From Mytilus californianus (taxonomy: Eukaryota > Mollusca > Bivalvia > Mytilida > Mytilidae), in the NCBI RefSeq assembly GCF_021869535.1, contig NW_026262701.1:1441501-1505500 (forward strand): DNA of 64,000 nucleotides. Reading direction: 5' to 3'. The notes beneath the pieces were generated by a model. It was not told the origin of the DNA. It made no database searches and saw nothing but the letters and a program-made list of their open reading frames with translations. Shown piece by piece: positions 1-13,300 of this stretch. Every line of letters begins with the position of its first letter. The first letter of the stretch is position 1. The position numbers were made by a program, and so were the translations under genes.

Positions 1-1960
1 GTAAAGAAATGATCAATAGAGACACTTTCTATGATGCCTATAGGAAGGGGTCATATCAGCAGGTGATGTTATAAGTAAAGAAATGGTCAATAGAGACACT
101 TTCTATTGTGCATTTAGGAAGGGGTCATATCAGTAGGTGATGTTCTAAGTAAATAAAGGGTCAATAGAGACACTTTCATGGTGCCTATAGGAAGGGGTCA
201 TATCAGCAAGTGATGTCCTAAGTAAAGAAAGTGTCAATAGAGACACTTCCTATTGTGTAGGAAGGGGTCTTATCAGCAGGTGATGTGATAAGTAAAGAGA
301 GGGTCAATAGAGACACTTTCAATTGTGCCTTTAGGAAGGGGTCGTATCAGCAGGTGATGTTTTAAGTAAAGAAAGGGTCAATAGAGATAATTTTTGTAGT
401 TACTATAGAAAGTGGTCATATCAGCAGGTGATGTGATAAGTAAAGAAAGGGTCAATAGAGACACTTTCTATGGTGCCTTTAGGAAGGGGTCATATCAGCA
501 GGTGGTATTTTAACTAAAGAAATGGTCAATAGAGACACTTTCTTTTGTGCCTATAGGAAGGGGTCATATCAGCTGGTGATGTCCTAAGAAAAGAAAGGGT
601 CAATACAGACACTTCCTATTGTGCCTACAGGAAGGCGTCATATTAGCAGGTGATGTTATAAGTAAAGAAATGATCAATAGAGACACTTTCTATGATGCCT
701 ATAGGAAGGGGTCATATCAGCAGGTGATGTTATAAGTAAAGAAATGGTCAATAGAGACACTTTCTATTGTGCATTTAGGAAGGGGTCATATCAGTAGGTG
801 ATGTTTTAAGTAAATAAAGGGTCAATAGAGACACTTTCATGGTGCCTATAGGAAGGGGTCATATCAGCAAGTGATGTCCTAAGTAAAGAAAGGGTCAATA
901 GAGACACTTCCTATTGTGTAGGAAGGGGTCTTATCAGCAGGTGATGTGATAAGTAAAGAGAGGGTCAATAGAGACACTTTCAATTGTGCCTTTAGGAAGG
1001 GTCATATCAGTAGGTGATGTTATAAGTAAAGAAAGGGTCAATAGAGACACTTTCTATTGTGCCTATAGGAAGTGGTCATATCAGTAGGTGATGTTTTAAG
1101 TAAAGAAAGGCTCAATAGAGACATTTTCATGGTGCCTATAGGAAGGGGTCATATCAGCAGGTGATGTCCTAAGTAAAGAATGGGTCAAAAGAGACACTTC
1201 CTATTGTGTAGGAAGGGGTCATATCAGCAGGTGATGTTATAAGTAAAGAAAGGGTCTACAGAGACACTTTCTATGGTGCCTATAGGAAGGCGTCATATCA
1301 GCAGGTGATGTTTTAAGTAAAGAAATGTTCAATAGAGACACTTTCTATTGTGCCTATAGGAAGGGGTCATATCAGCAGGTGATGTCCTATGAAAAGAAAG
1401 GGTCAATAGAGACACTTCCTATTGTGCCTATAGGAAAGGGTCATATCAGCAGGTGATGTTATAAGTAAAGAAATGGTCAATAGAGACTCTTTCCATGTAG
1501 CCTATAGGAAGGGGTCATATCAGCAGAGGATGTTATAAGTAAAGAAATTGTCAATAGAGACACTTTCTATAATGCCTATAGGAAGGAGTCATATCAGCAG
1601 GTGATGTTTTAAGTAAAGAAAGGGTCAATAGAGATAATTTTTGTAGTTACTATAGAAAGTGGTCATATCAGCAGGTGATGTGATAAGTAAAGAAAGGGTC
1701 AATAGAGACACTTTCTATGGTGCCTTTAGGAAGGGGTCATATCAGCAGGTGGTATTTTAACTAAAGAAATGGTCAATAGAGACACTTTCTTTTGTGCCTA
1801 TAGGAAGGGGTCATATCAGCTGGTGATGTCCTAAGAAAAGAAAGGGTCAATACAGACACTTCCTATTGTGCCTATAGGAAGGCGTCATATTAGCAGGTGA
1901 TGTTATAAGTAAAGAAATGATCAATAGAGACACTTTCTATGATGCCTATAGGAAGGGGTC
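1..1960. repeat. Nested higher-order duplications at the left of the satellite
   Basis: The block beginning at 1 recurs at 662 (offset 661), recognisable by the same series of variant monomers, including the shorter unit ending ctattgtgtagg. A second block with an unusual gataatttttgtagttac variant at 386 recurs at 1633 (offset 1,247) and stays aligned for about 350 bp. Copies differ by few bases, so these are recent duplications of several monomers at once. Boundaries are by eye. Confidence 0.8.
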
Positions 1961-2360
1961 ATATCAGCAGGTGATGTTATAAGTAAAGAAAGGGTCTATA
2001 GAGACACTTTCTATGGTGCCTTAGGGAAAGGGTCATATCAGCAGGTGATGTTATAAGTAAAGAAAGGGTCAATAGAGACACTTTCTGTTGTGCCTATAGA
2101 AAGGGGTCATATTAGCAGGTGATGTTATCAATAAAAAAGGGTCAATAAAGACACTTTCTATGGTGCCTTTAGGATAGGGTCATATCAGCAGGTGATATCA
2201 TAAGTAAAGAAAGGGTCAATAGAGACACTTTCCATGGTGCCTATAGGAAGTGGCCATATCAGCAGGTGATGTCCTAAGTAAAGAAAGGGTCAATAGAGAC
2301 ACTTCCTATTGTGCCTATAGGAAGGGGTCATATCAGCATGTGATGTTATAAGTAAAGAAA

Positions 2361-5300
2361 GGGTCAATAGAGACACTTTCTATGGTGCCTATAGGAAGGG
2401 GTTATATCAGCAGGTGATTTTTTAAGTAAAGAAATGGTCAATAGAGACACTTTCTATTGTGCCTATAGGAAGGGGTCATATCAGCAGGTGATGTCCTAAG
2501 AAAAGAAAGGGTCAATAGAGACACTTCCTATTGTGCCTATAGGAAGGGGTCATATCAGCAGGTGATGTTATAAGTAAAGAAATGGTCAATAGAGACACTT
2601 TCTATGATGCCTATAGGGAAGGGGTCATATCAGCAGGTGATGTTATAATTAAAAAAGGGTCAATAATGACACTTTCTATGGTGCCTTTAGGATAGGGTCA
2701 TATCAGCAGGTGATGTCATAAGTAAAGAAAGGGTCAATAGAGACACTTTCCATGGTGCCTATAGGAAGGGGTCATATCAGCAGGTGATGTCCTAAGTAAA
2801 GAAAGGGTAAATAGAGACACTTCCTATTGTGCCTATAGGAAGGGGTCATATCAGCAGGTGATGTTATAAGTAAAGAAAGGGTCAAAAGAGACACTTCCTA
2901 TGATGCCTATAGGAAGGGGTCATATCAGCAGGTGATGTTATAATTATGGAAAGGGTCAATAGAGACACTTTCTATTGTGTCTATAGGAAAGGGTCGTATC
3001 AGCAGGTGATGTTTAAAGTAAAGAAAGGGTCCATAGAGATAATTTCTGTAGTGCTTATAGGAAGGGGTCATATCAGTAGGTGATGTTATAAGTATAGAAA
3101 GGGTTAATAGAGACACTTTCTATTGTGTCTACAGGAAGGGGTCGTATCAGCAGGTGATGTTATAAGTAAAGAAAGGGTCAATAGAAACACTTTCTATTGT
3201 GCCTATTGGAAGAGGTCATATCAGGAGGAGCTGTTATAAGTAAAGAAAGGGTCAATAGAGACACTTTCTATGGTGCCTATAGGAAGGGGTCATATCAGCA
3301 GGTGATGTTTTAAGTAAAGAAATGATCAATAGAGACACTTTCTATGATGCCTATAGGAAGGGGTCATATCAGCAGGTGATGTTATAAGTAAAGAAAGGGC
3401 CAATAGAGACACTTTCTATTGTGCCTATAGAAAGGGGTCATAACAGCAGGTGATGTTATAAATAAAAAAGGGTCAATAAAGACACTTTCTATGGTGCCTT
3501 TGGGAAAGGGTCATATCAGCAGGTGATGTTATAAGTAAAGAAAGGGTAAATAGAGACACTCTCCATGGTGCCTATAGAAAGGGTTCATATCAGCAGGTGA
3601 TGTTATAAGTAAAGAAAGGGTCAATAGAGACACTTTCAATTGTGTCTATAGGAAGGGGTCGTATCAGCAGATGATGTTTAAGTAAAGAAAGGGTCAATAG
3701 AGATAATTTCTGTAGTGCCTATAGGAAGGGGTCATATCAGCAGGTGCTGTTATAAGTATAGAATGGGTCAATAGAGACACTTTCTATTGTGTCTATAGGA
3801 AGGGGTCGTATCAGCAGGTGATGTTTTAAGTAAAGAAAGGGTCAATAGAGACACTTTCTATTGTGCCTATTGGAAGAGGTCATATCAGCAGGTGATGTTA
3901 TAAGTGAACAAATGGTCAATAGAGTTACTTTATAGTGTGCCTGTAGGAAGGGGTCATATCAGCAGGTAATGTTATAAGTAAAGAAAGGGTAATAGAGACA
4001 CTTTCTATGATGCCTATAGGAAGGAGTCATATCAGCAGGTGATGTTATAAGTATAGAAAGGATCAATGAAGACACTTCCTATTGTAAAGAAATGGTCAAT
4101 AGTTACACTTTCTATGATGCCTGCAGGAAGGGGTCAAATCAGCAGGTGATGTTATAAGTAAAGAAAGGGACAATAGAGACACTTTCCATGGTGCCTAAAG
4201 GAATGGGTCATATCAGCAGGTGATGTCCTAAGAAAAGAAAGGGTCAATAGAGACACTTCCTATTGTGCCTATAGGAAGGGGTCCGTCATATCAGCAGGTG
4301 ATGTGATAAGTAAAGAGAGGGTCAATAGAGACACTCTCTGATGCCTGTAGGAAGGGGTCATATCAGCAGGTGATGTTATAAGTAAAGAAATGGTCAATAG
4401 AGACACTTTCTATGGTGCCTATAGGAAGGGGTTATATCAGCAGGTGATTTTTTAAGTAAAGAAATGGTCAATAGAGACACTTTCTATTGTGCCTATAGGA
4501 AGGGGTCATATCAGCAGGTGATGTCCTAAGAAAAGAAAGGGTCAATAGAGACACTTCCTATTGTGCCTATAGGAAGGGGTCATATCAGCAGGTGATGTTA
4601 TAAGTAAAGAAATGGTCAATAGAGACACTTTCTATGATGCCTATAGGGAAGGGGTCATATCAGCAGGTGATGTTATAATTAAAAAAGGGTCAATAATGAC
4701 ACTTTCTATGGTGCCTTTAGGATAGGGTCATATCAGCAGGTGATGTCATAAGTAAAGAAAGGGTCAATAGAGACACTTTCCATGGTGCCTATAGGAAGGG
4801 GTCATATCAGCAGGTGATGTCCTAAGTAAAGAAAGGGTAAATAGAGACACTTCCTATTGTGCCTATAGGAAGGGGTCATATCAGCAGGTGATGTTATAAG
4901 TAAAGAAAGGGTCAAAAGAGACACTTCCTATGATGCCTATAGGAAGGGGTCATATCAGCAGGTGATGTTATAATTATGGAAAGGGTCAATAGAGACACTT
5001 TCTATTGTGTCTATAGGAAAGGGTCGTATCAGCAGGTGATGTTTAAAGTAAAGAAAGGGTCCATAGAGATAATTTCTGTAGTGCTTATAGGAAGGGGTCA
5101 TATCAGTAGGTGATGTTATAAGTATAGAAAGGGTTAATAGAGACACTTTCTATTGTGTCTACAGGAAGGGGTCGTATCAGCAGGTGATGTTTTAAGTAAA
5201 GAAAGGGTCAATAGAAACACTTTCTATTGTGCCTATTGGAAGAGGTCATATCAGGAGGAGCTGTTATAAGTAAAGAAAGGGTCAATAGAGACACTTTCTA

Positions 5301-6420
5301 TGGTGCCTATAGGAAGGGGTCATATCAGCAGGTGATGTTTTAAGTAAAGAAATGATCAATAGAGACACTTTCTATGATGCCTATAGGAAGGGGTCATATC
5401 AGCAGGTGATGTTATAAGTAAAGAAAGGGCCAATAGAGACACTTTCTATTGTGCCTATAGAAAGGGGTCATAACAGCAGGTGATGTTATAAATAAAAAAG
5501 GGTCAATAAAGACACTTTCTATGGTGCCTTTGGGAAAGGGTCATATCAGCAGGTGATGTTATAAGTAAAGAAAGGGTAAATAGAGACACTCTCCATGGTG
5601 CCTATAGAAAGGGTTCATATCAGCAGGTGATGTTATAAGTAAAGAAAGGGTCAATAGAGACACTTTCAATTGTGTCTATAGGAAGGGGTCGTATCAGCAG
5701 ATGATGTTTAAGTAAAGAAAGGGTCAATAGAGATAATTTCTGTAGTGCCTATAGGAAGGGGTCATATCAGCAGGTGCTGTTATAAGTATAGAATGGGTCA
5801 ATAGAGACACTTTCTATTGTGTCTATAGGAAGGGGTCGTATCAGCAGGTGATGTTTTAAGTAAAGAAAGGGTCAATAGAGACACTTTCTATTGTGCCTAT
5901 TGGAAGAGGTCATATCAGCAGGTGATGTTATAAGTGAACAAATGGTCAATAGAGTTACTTTATAGTGTGCCTGTAGGAAGGGGTCATATCAGCAGGTAAT
6001 GTTATAAGTAAAGAAAGGGTAATAGAGACACTTTCTATGATGCCTATAGGAAGGAGTCATATCAGCAGGTGATGTTATAAGTATAGAAAGGATCAATGAA
6101 GACACTTCCTATTGTAAAGAAATGGTCAATAGTTACACTTTCTATGATGCCTGCAGGAAGGGGTCAAATCAGCAGGTGATGTTATAAGTAAAGAAAGGGA
6201 CAATAGAGACACTTTCCATGGTGCCTAAAGGAATGGGTCATATCAGCAGGTGATGTCCTAAGAAAAGAAAGGGTCAATAGAGACACTTCCTATTGTGCCT
6301 ATAGGAAGGGGTCCGTCATATCAGCAGGTGATGTGATAAGTAAAGAGAGGGTCAATAGAGACACTCTCTGATGCCTGTAGGAAGGGGTCATATCAGCAGG
6401 TGATGTTATAAGTAAAGAAA
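2361..6420. repeat. Tandem duplication of a 2,030-bp satellite block (two copies)
   Basis: Copy 1 runs from about 2361 to 4390 and copy 2 from about 4391 to 6420. The rare variant gttatatcagcaggtgattt sits at 2401 in the first and 4431 in the second, an offset of exactly 2,030. Long stretches of idiosyncratic monomers match base for base. After 6420 the sequence no longer follows copy 1. The block is about 27 monomers. Confidence 0.9.
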
Positions 6421-7359
6421 TGGTCAATAGAGACACTTTCTATGATGCCTATAGGAAGGGGTCATATCAGCAGGTGATGTTATAAGTAAAGAGAGGGCCA
6501 ATAGAGACACTTTCTATTGTGCCTATAGGAAGGGGTCATAACAGCAGGTGATGTTATAAATAAAAAAGGGTCAATAAAGACACTTTCTATGGTGCCTTTA
6601 GGAAAGGGTCATATCAGCAGGTGATGTTATAAGTAAAGAAAGGATCAATAGAGACACTTTCCATCGCGCCTATAGGAAGGGGTCATATCAGCAGGTGATG
6701 TTATAAGTAAAGAAAGGGTTAATAGAGATATTTTCTGTAGTACCTATAGGAAGGGGTCATATCAGCAGGTGATGTCCTAAGTAAGAAAGGGTCAATAGAG
6801 ACACTTTTTATTGTGCCTATAGGAAGAGGTCATATCAGCGGTTGATGTTATAAGTAAAGAAAGAATCAATAGAGACACTTTCTATTGTGCCTATAGGATA
6901 AAGTTATATCAGGAGGAGCTGTTATAAGTAAAGAAAGGGTCAATAGAGACACTTTCTATGGTGCCTATAGGAAGGGGTCAGATCAGCAGGTGATGTTTTA
7001 AGTAAAGAAATGATAAATAGAGACACTTTCTATGATGCCTATAGGAAGGGGTCATATCAGCAGGTGATGTTATAAGTAAAGAAAGGGCCAATAGAGACAC
7101 TTTCTATTGTGCCTATAGAAAGGGGTCATAACAGCAGGTGATGTTATAAATAAAAAAAAGTGTCAATAAAGACACTTTCTATGGTGCCTTTAGGAAAGGG
7201 TCATATCAGCAGGTGATGTTATAAGTAAAGAAAACGGGAATAAAAACACTTTCATGGTGCCTTTAGGAAGGGGTCATTTCAGCAGGTAATGTCCTAAGTA
7301 AAGAAATGGTAAATAGAGACACTTTCCATGGTGCCTTTAGAAAAGGGTCATATCAGCAG

Positions 7360-10300
7360 GTGATGTTATAAGTAAAGAAATGGTCAATATAGACACTTTC
7401 TATGATGCCTATAGGAAGGGGTCATATCAGCAGGTGATGTTATAAGTATGGAAAGGGTCAATAGAGACACTTTCAATTGTGTCTATAGGAAGGGGTCGTA
7501 TCAGCAGGTGATGTTTAAGTAAAGAAAGGGTCAATATAGATAATTTCTGTAGTGCCTATAGGAAGGGGTCATATCAGCAGGTGATGTTATAAGTATAGAA
7601 AGAGTCAATAGAGACACTTTCTATTGTGTCTATGGGAAGGGGTCGTATCAGCAGTTGATGTTTTAATTAAAGAAAGGGTCAATAGAGACACTTTCTATGA
7701 TGCCTATAGAAAGGGGTCATATCAGCTAGTGATGTTATAAGTAAAGAAATGGTTAATAGAGATAATTACTGTAGTACCTATAGGAAGGGGTCATATCAGC
7801 AGGTGATGTCCTAACTAAGAAAGGGTCAATAGAGACACTTGTTATTGTGCCTATAGGAAGATGTCATATCCGCAGGTGATGTTATAAGTAAAGAAAGGGT
7901 CTATAGAGACACTTTCTATGATGCCTATAGGAAGGGGTCATATCAGCAGGTGATGTTATAAGTAAAGAAAGGGCCAATAGAGACACTTTCTATTGTGCCT
8001 ATAGAAAGGGGTCATAACAGCAGGTGATGTTATAAATAAAAAAGGGTCAATAAAGACACTTTCTATGGTGCCTTTAGGAAAGGGTCATATCAGCAGGTGA
8101 TGTTATGAGTAAAGAAAGGGTCAATAGAGACACTTTCCATGGTGCCTATAGGAAGGGGTCATATCAGCAGGTGATGTTATAAGTAAAGAAAATAGGAATA
8201 AAGACACTTTCATGGTGCCTTTAGGGAGGTGTCATTTCAGCAGGTGATGTCCTAAGTAAAGAAAGGGTAATTAAAGACACTTTCCATGGTGCCTATAGAA
8301 AGGGGTCATATCAGCAGGTGATGGCATAAGTAAAGAAATGGTCAATAGAGACATTCTTTATGATGCCTATAGGAAGGGGTCATATCAGCAGGTGATGTTA
8401 TAAGTATGGAAAGGGTCAATAGAGACACTTTCAATTGTGTCTATAGGAAGGGGTCGTATCAGCAGGTGATTTTTTAAGTAAAGAAAGGGTCAATAGAGAT
8501 AATTTCTGTAGTGCCTATAGGAAGGGGTCATATCAGCAGGTGAAGTCCTTAGTAAGAAAGGGTCAATAGAGACACTTTTTATTGTGCCTATAGGAAGAGG
8601 TCATATCAGCAGGTGATGTTATAAGTAAAGAAAGGGTCTATAGAGACACTTTCTGTGGTGCCTTTAGGAAGGGGTCATATCAACATGATGTTTTAAGTAA
8701 AGAAAGGGACAATAGAGACACTTTCCATGGTGCCTTTAAGAAGGGGTCATATCAGCAGGTGTTGTTTTAAGTAAAGAAATGGTCTATAGAGACACTTTTC
8801 ATGGTGCCTTTAGGAAGGGGTCATATCAGCAGGTGATGTTATAAGTAAAGAAACTATCAATAGAGACACTTTCTTTTGTGCCTATAGGATAGGGTCATAT
8901 CAGTAGGTGATGTTATAAGTAAAGAAAGGGTCTATAGAGACACTTTCTGTGGTGCCTTTTAGAAAGGGGTAATATCAGCAGGTGATGTTTTAAGTAAAGA
9001 AAGGGACAATAGAGACACTTTCCATTATGCCTTTAGGAAGGGGTCATATCAGCAGGTGATGTTATAAGTAAAGAAAGAATCAATAGAGACACTGTCTATT
9101 GTGCCTATAGGATAGGGTCATATCAGTAGGTGATGTTATAAGTAAAGAAAGGGTCAATAGAGACACTTTCTATGGTGCCTATAGGAAGGGGTCATATCAG
9201 CAGGTGATGTTTTAAGTAATGAAATGGTCTATAGGGACACTTTCTTCTGTGTCTATAGAGACACTTTCTATGATGCCTATAAAAAGGGGTCATTTTAGCA
9301 GGGGATGTTATAAGTAAAGAAAGGATCAATAGAGACACTTTCTATGATGCCTATAGGAAGGGGTCATATCAGCAGGTGATGTTATAATTATGGAAAGGGT
9401 CAATAGAGACACTTTCTATTGTGTCTATAGGAAAGGGTCGTATCAGCAGGTGTTGTTTAAAGTAAAGAAAGGGTCCATAGAGATAATTTCTGTAGTGCCT
9501 ATAGGAAGTGGTCATATCAGCAGGTGATGTGATAAGTAAAGAGAGGGTCAATAGAGACACTTTCTTTTGTGCCTTTAGGAAGGGGTCATATCAGCAGGTG
9601 ATGTTATAAGTAAAGAAAGGGTCAATAGAAGTAATTTCTGTAGTACCTATAGGAAGTTGTCATATCAGCAGGTGATGAGATAAGTGAAGAGAGGGTCAAT
9701 AGAGACACTTTCTATTGTGCCTTTAGGAAGGGGTTATATCAGCAGGTGATGTTATAAGTAAAGAAAGGGTCTATAGAGACACTTTCGATGGTGCCTTTAA
9801 GAAGGGGTCATATAAGCAGGTGATGTTTTAGGTAAAGAAAGGGACAATAGAGACACTTTGCATGGTGCCTATAACAAGGTGTCATATCAGCAAGTGATGT
9901 TATAAGTAAAGAAAGTGTCTATAGAGACACTTTCCATGGTGCCTATAACAAGGGGTCATATCAGCAAGTGATGTTTTAAGTAAAGAAAGGGTCAATAGAG
10001 ACACTTTCTATGGTGCCTATAACAAGGGGTCATATCAGCAGGTGATATTTTAAGTAAAGAAAGGGTCTATAGAGACACTTTCCATGGTACCTATAACAAG
10101 GTGTCATATCAGTAGTTGATGTTCTTAGTAAATAAAGTGTCAATAGAGACACTTTCCATGGTGCCTATAACAGGGGGTTATATCAGCAGGTGATGTTTTA
10201 AGTAAGGAAAGGGTCAATAGATACACTTTCTATGATGCCTATAGGAAGGGGTCATATCAGCAGGTGATGTTATAAGTAAAGAAGGGATCTGTAGAGACAC

Positions 10301-13300
10301 TTTCTATGGTGCTTTAAGGAATGGGTCATATCAGCAGGTGATGTTATAAATAAAGAAATGGTCAAAAGAGACACTTTCTATTGTGCCTATAGGAAGGGGT
10401 CATATCAGCAGGTGATGTTATAAGTAAAGAAAGTGTCTATAGAGACACTTTCTATGGTGCCTTTAAGAAGGGGTCATATAAGCAGGTGATGTTTTAAGTA
10501 AAGAAAGGCACAATAGAGACACTTTCCATGGTGCCTATAACAAAGTGTCATATCAGCAGGTGATGTTATAAGTAAAGAAATTGTCTATAGAGACACTTTC
10601 CATGGTGCCTATAACAAGGGGTCATATCAGCAGGTGATGTTTTAAGTAAAGAAACGGTCAATAGAGACACTTTCTATGGTGCCTATAACAAGGGGTCATA
10701 TCAGCAGGTGATGTTTTAAGTAAAAAAAGGGTCTATAGAGACTCTTTCCATGGTGCCTATAACAAGGTGTCATATCAACAGGTGATGTTATAAGTAAAGA
10801 AAGTGTCTATAGATACACTTTCCATGGTGCCTATAACAAGGGGTCAGATCAGCAGGTGATGTTTTAAGTAAAGAAAGGGTCAATAGAGACACTTTCTATT
10901 GTGCCTATAGGAAGAGGTCATATCAGTAGGTGATGTTATAAGTAAAGAAAGGGTCTATAGAGACCCTTTCTATGGTGCCTTTAAGAAGGGGTCATATAAG
11001 CAGGTGATGTTTTCAGTAAAGAAAGGGACAATAGAGACACTTTCCTTGGTGCCTATAACAAGGTGTCATATCAGCAAGTGAAGTTATAAGTAAAGAAAGT
11101 GCCTATAGAGACACTTTCCATTGTGCCTATTACAAGGGGTCACATCAGCAGGTGATGTTTTAAGTAAAGAAAGGGTCAATAGAGACACTTTCTATGGTGC
11201 CTATAACAAGGGGTCATATCAGCAGGTGATGTTATAAGTAAAGAAAGTGTCTATAGAGACACTTTCCAAGGTGCCTATAACAAGGGGTCATATCAGCAGG
11301 TGATGTTTTAAGTAAGGAAAGGGTCAATAGATACACTTTCTATGATGCCTATAGGAAGGGGTCATATCAGCAGGTGATGTTATAAGTAAAGAAAGGATCT
11401 GTAGAGACACTTTCTATGGTGCTTTTAGGAATGGGTCATATCAGCAGGTGATGTTATAAATAAAGAAACGTTCAAAAGAGACACTTTCTATTGTGCCTAT
11501 AGGAAGTGGTCATATCAGCAGGTGATGTGATAAGTAAAGAGAGGGTCAATAGAGACACTTTCTATGGTGCCTTTAAGAAGTTGTCATATCAGCAGGTGAT
11601 GTTATAAGTAAAGAAAGTGTCAATAGAGACACTTTCCATGGTGCCTATAACAAGGGGTCATATCAGCAGGTGATGTTATAAGTAAAGAAAGTGTCAATAG
11701 AGACACTTTCCATGGTGCCTATAACAAGGGGTCATATCAGCAGGTGATGTTTTAGGTAAGGAAAGGGTCAATAGATACACTTTCTATGTTGCCTACAGGA
11801 AGGGGTCATATCAGCAGGTGATGTTATAAGTAAAGAAAGGATCTGTAGAGACACTTTCTATGTTGCTTTTAGGAATGGGTCATATCAGCAGTTGATGTTA
11901 TAAATAAAGAAACGGTCAAAAGAGACACTTTCTACTGTGTCTATAGGAAGGGGTCATATCAGCAGGTGATGTTATAAGTAAAGAAAGTGTCTATAGAGAC
12001 ACTTTCCATGGTGCCTATAACAAGGGGTCATATCAGCAGGTGATGTTTTAAGTAAAGAAACGGTCAATAGAGACACTTTCTATGGTGCCTATAACAAGGG
12101 GTCATATCAGCAGGTGATGTTATAAGTAAAGAAAGGGTCTATAGACACACTTTCCATGATGCCTATAACAAGGTGTCATATCAGCAAGTGATGTTATAAG
12201 TAAAGAAAGTGTCTATAGAGACACTTTCCATGGTGCCTATAACAAGGGGTCATATCAGCAAGTGATGTTATAAGTAAAGAAATGGTCAATATAGACACTT
12301 TCTATGATGCCTATAGGAAGGGGTCATATCAGCAGGTGATGTTATAAGTATGGAAAGGGTCAATAGAGACACTTTCAATTGTGTCTATAGGAAGGGGTCG
12401 TATCAGCAGGTGATGTTTAAGTAAAGAAAGGGTCAATATAGATAATTTCTGTAGTGCCTATAGGAAGGGGTCATATCAGCAGGTGATGTTATAAGTATAG
12501 AAAGAGTCAATAGAGACACTTTCTATTGTGTCTATGGGAAGGGGTCGTATCAGCAGTTGATGTTTTAATTAAAGAAAGGGTCAATAGAGACACTTTCTAT
12601 GATGCCTATAGAAAGGGGTCATATCAGCTAGTGATGTTATAAGTAAAGAAATGGTTAATAGAGATAATTACTGTAGTACCTATAGGAAGGGGTCATATCA
12701 GCAGGTGATGTCCTAACTAAGAAAGGGTCAATAGAGACACTTGTTATTGTGCCTATAGGAAGATGTCATATCCGCAGGTGATGTTATAAGTAAAGAAAGG
12801 GTCTATAGAGACACTTTCTATGATGCCTATAGGAAGGGGTCATATCAGCAGGTGATGTTATAAGTAAAGAAAGGGCCAATAGAGACACTTTCTATTGTGC
12901 CTATAGAAAGGGGTCATAACAGCAGGTGATGTTATAAATAAAAAAGGGTCAATAAAGACACTTTCTATGGTGCCTTTAGGAAAGGGTCATATCAGCAGGT
13001 GATGTTATGAGTAAAGAAAGGGTCAATAGAGACACTTTCCATGGTGCCTATAGGAAGGGGTCATATCAGCAGGTGATGTTATAAGTAAAGAAAATAGGAA
13101 TAAAGACACTTTCATGGTGCCTTTAGGGAGGTGTCATTTCAGCAGGTGATGTCCTAAGTAAAGAAAGGGTAATTAAAGACACTTTCCATGGTGCCTATAG
13201 AAAGGGGTCATATCAGCAGGTGATGGCATAAGTAAAGAAATGGTCAATAGAGACATTCTTTATGATGCCTATAGGAAGGGGTCATATCAGCAGGTGATGT

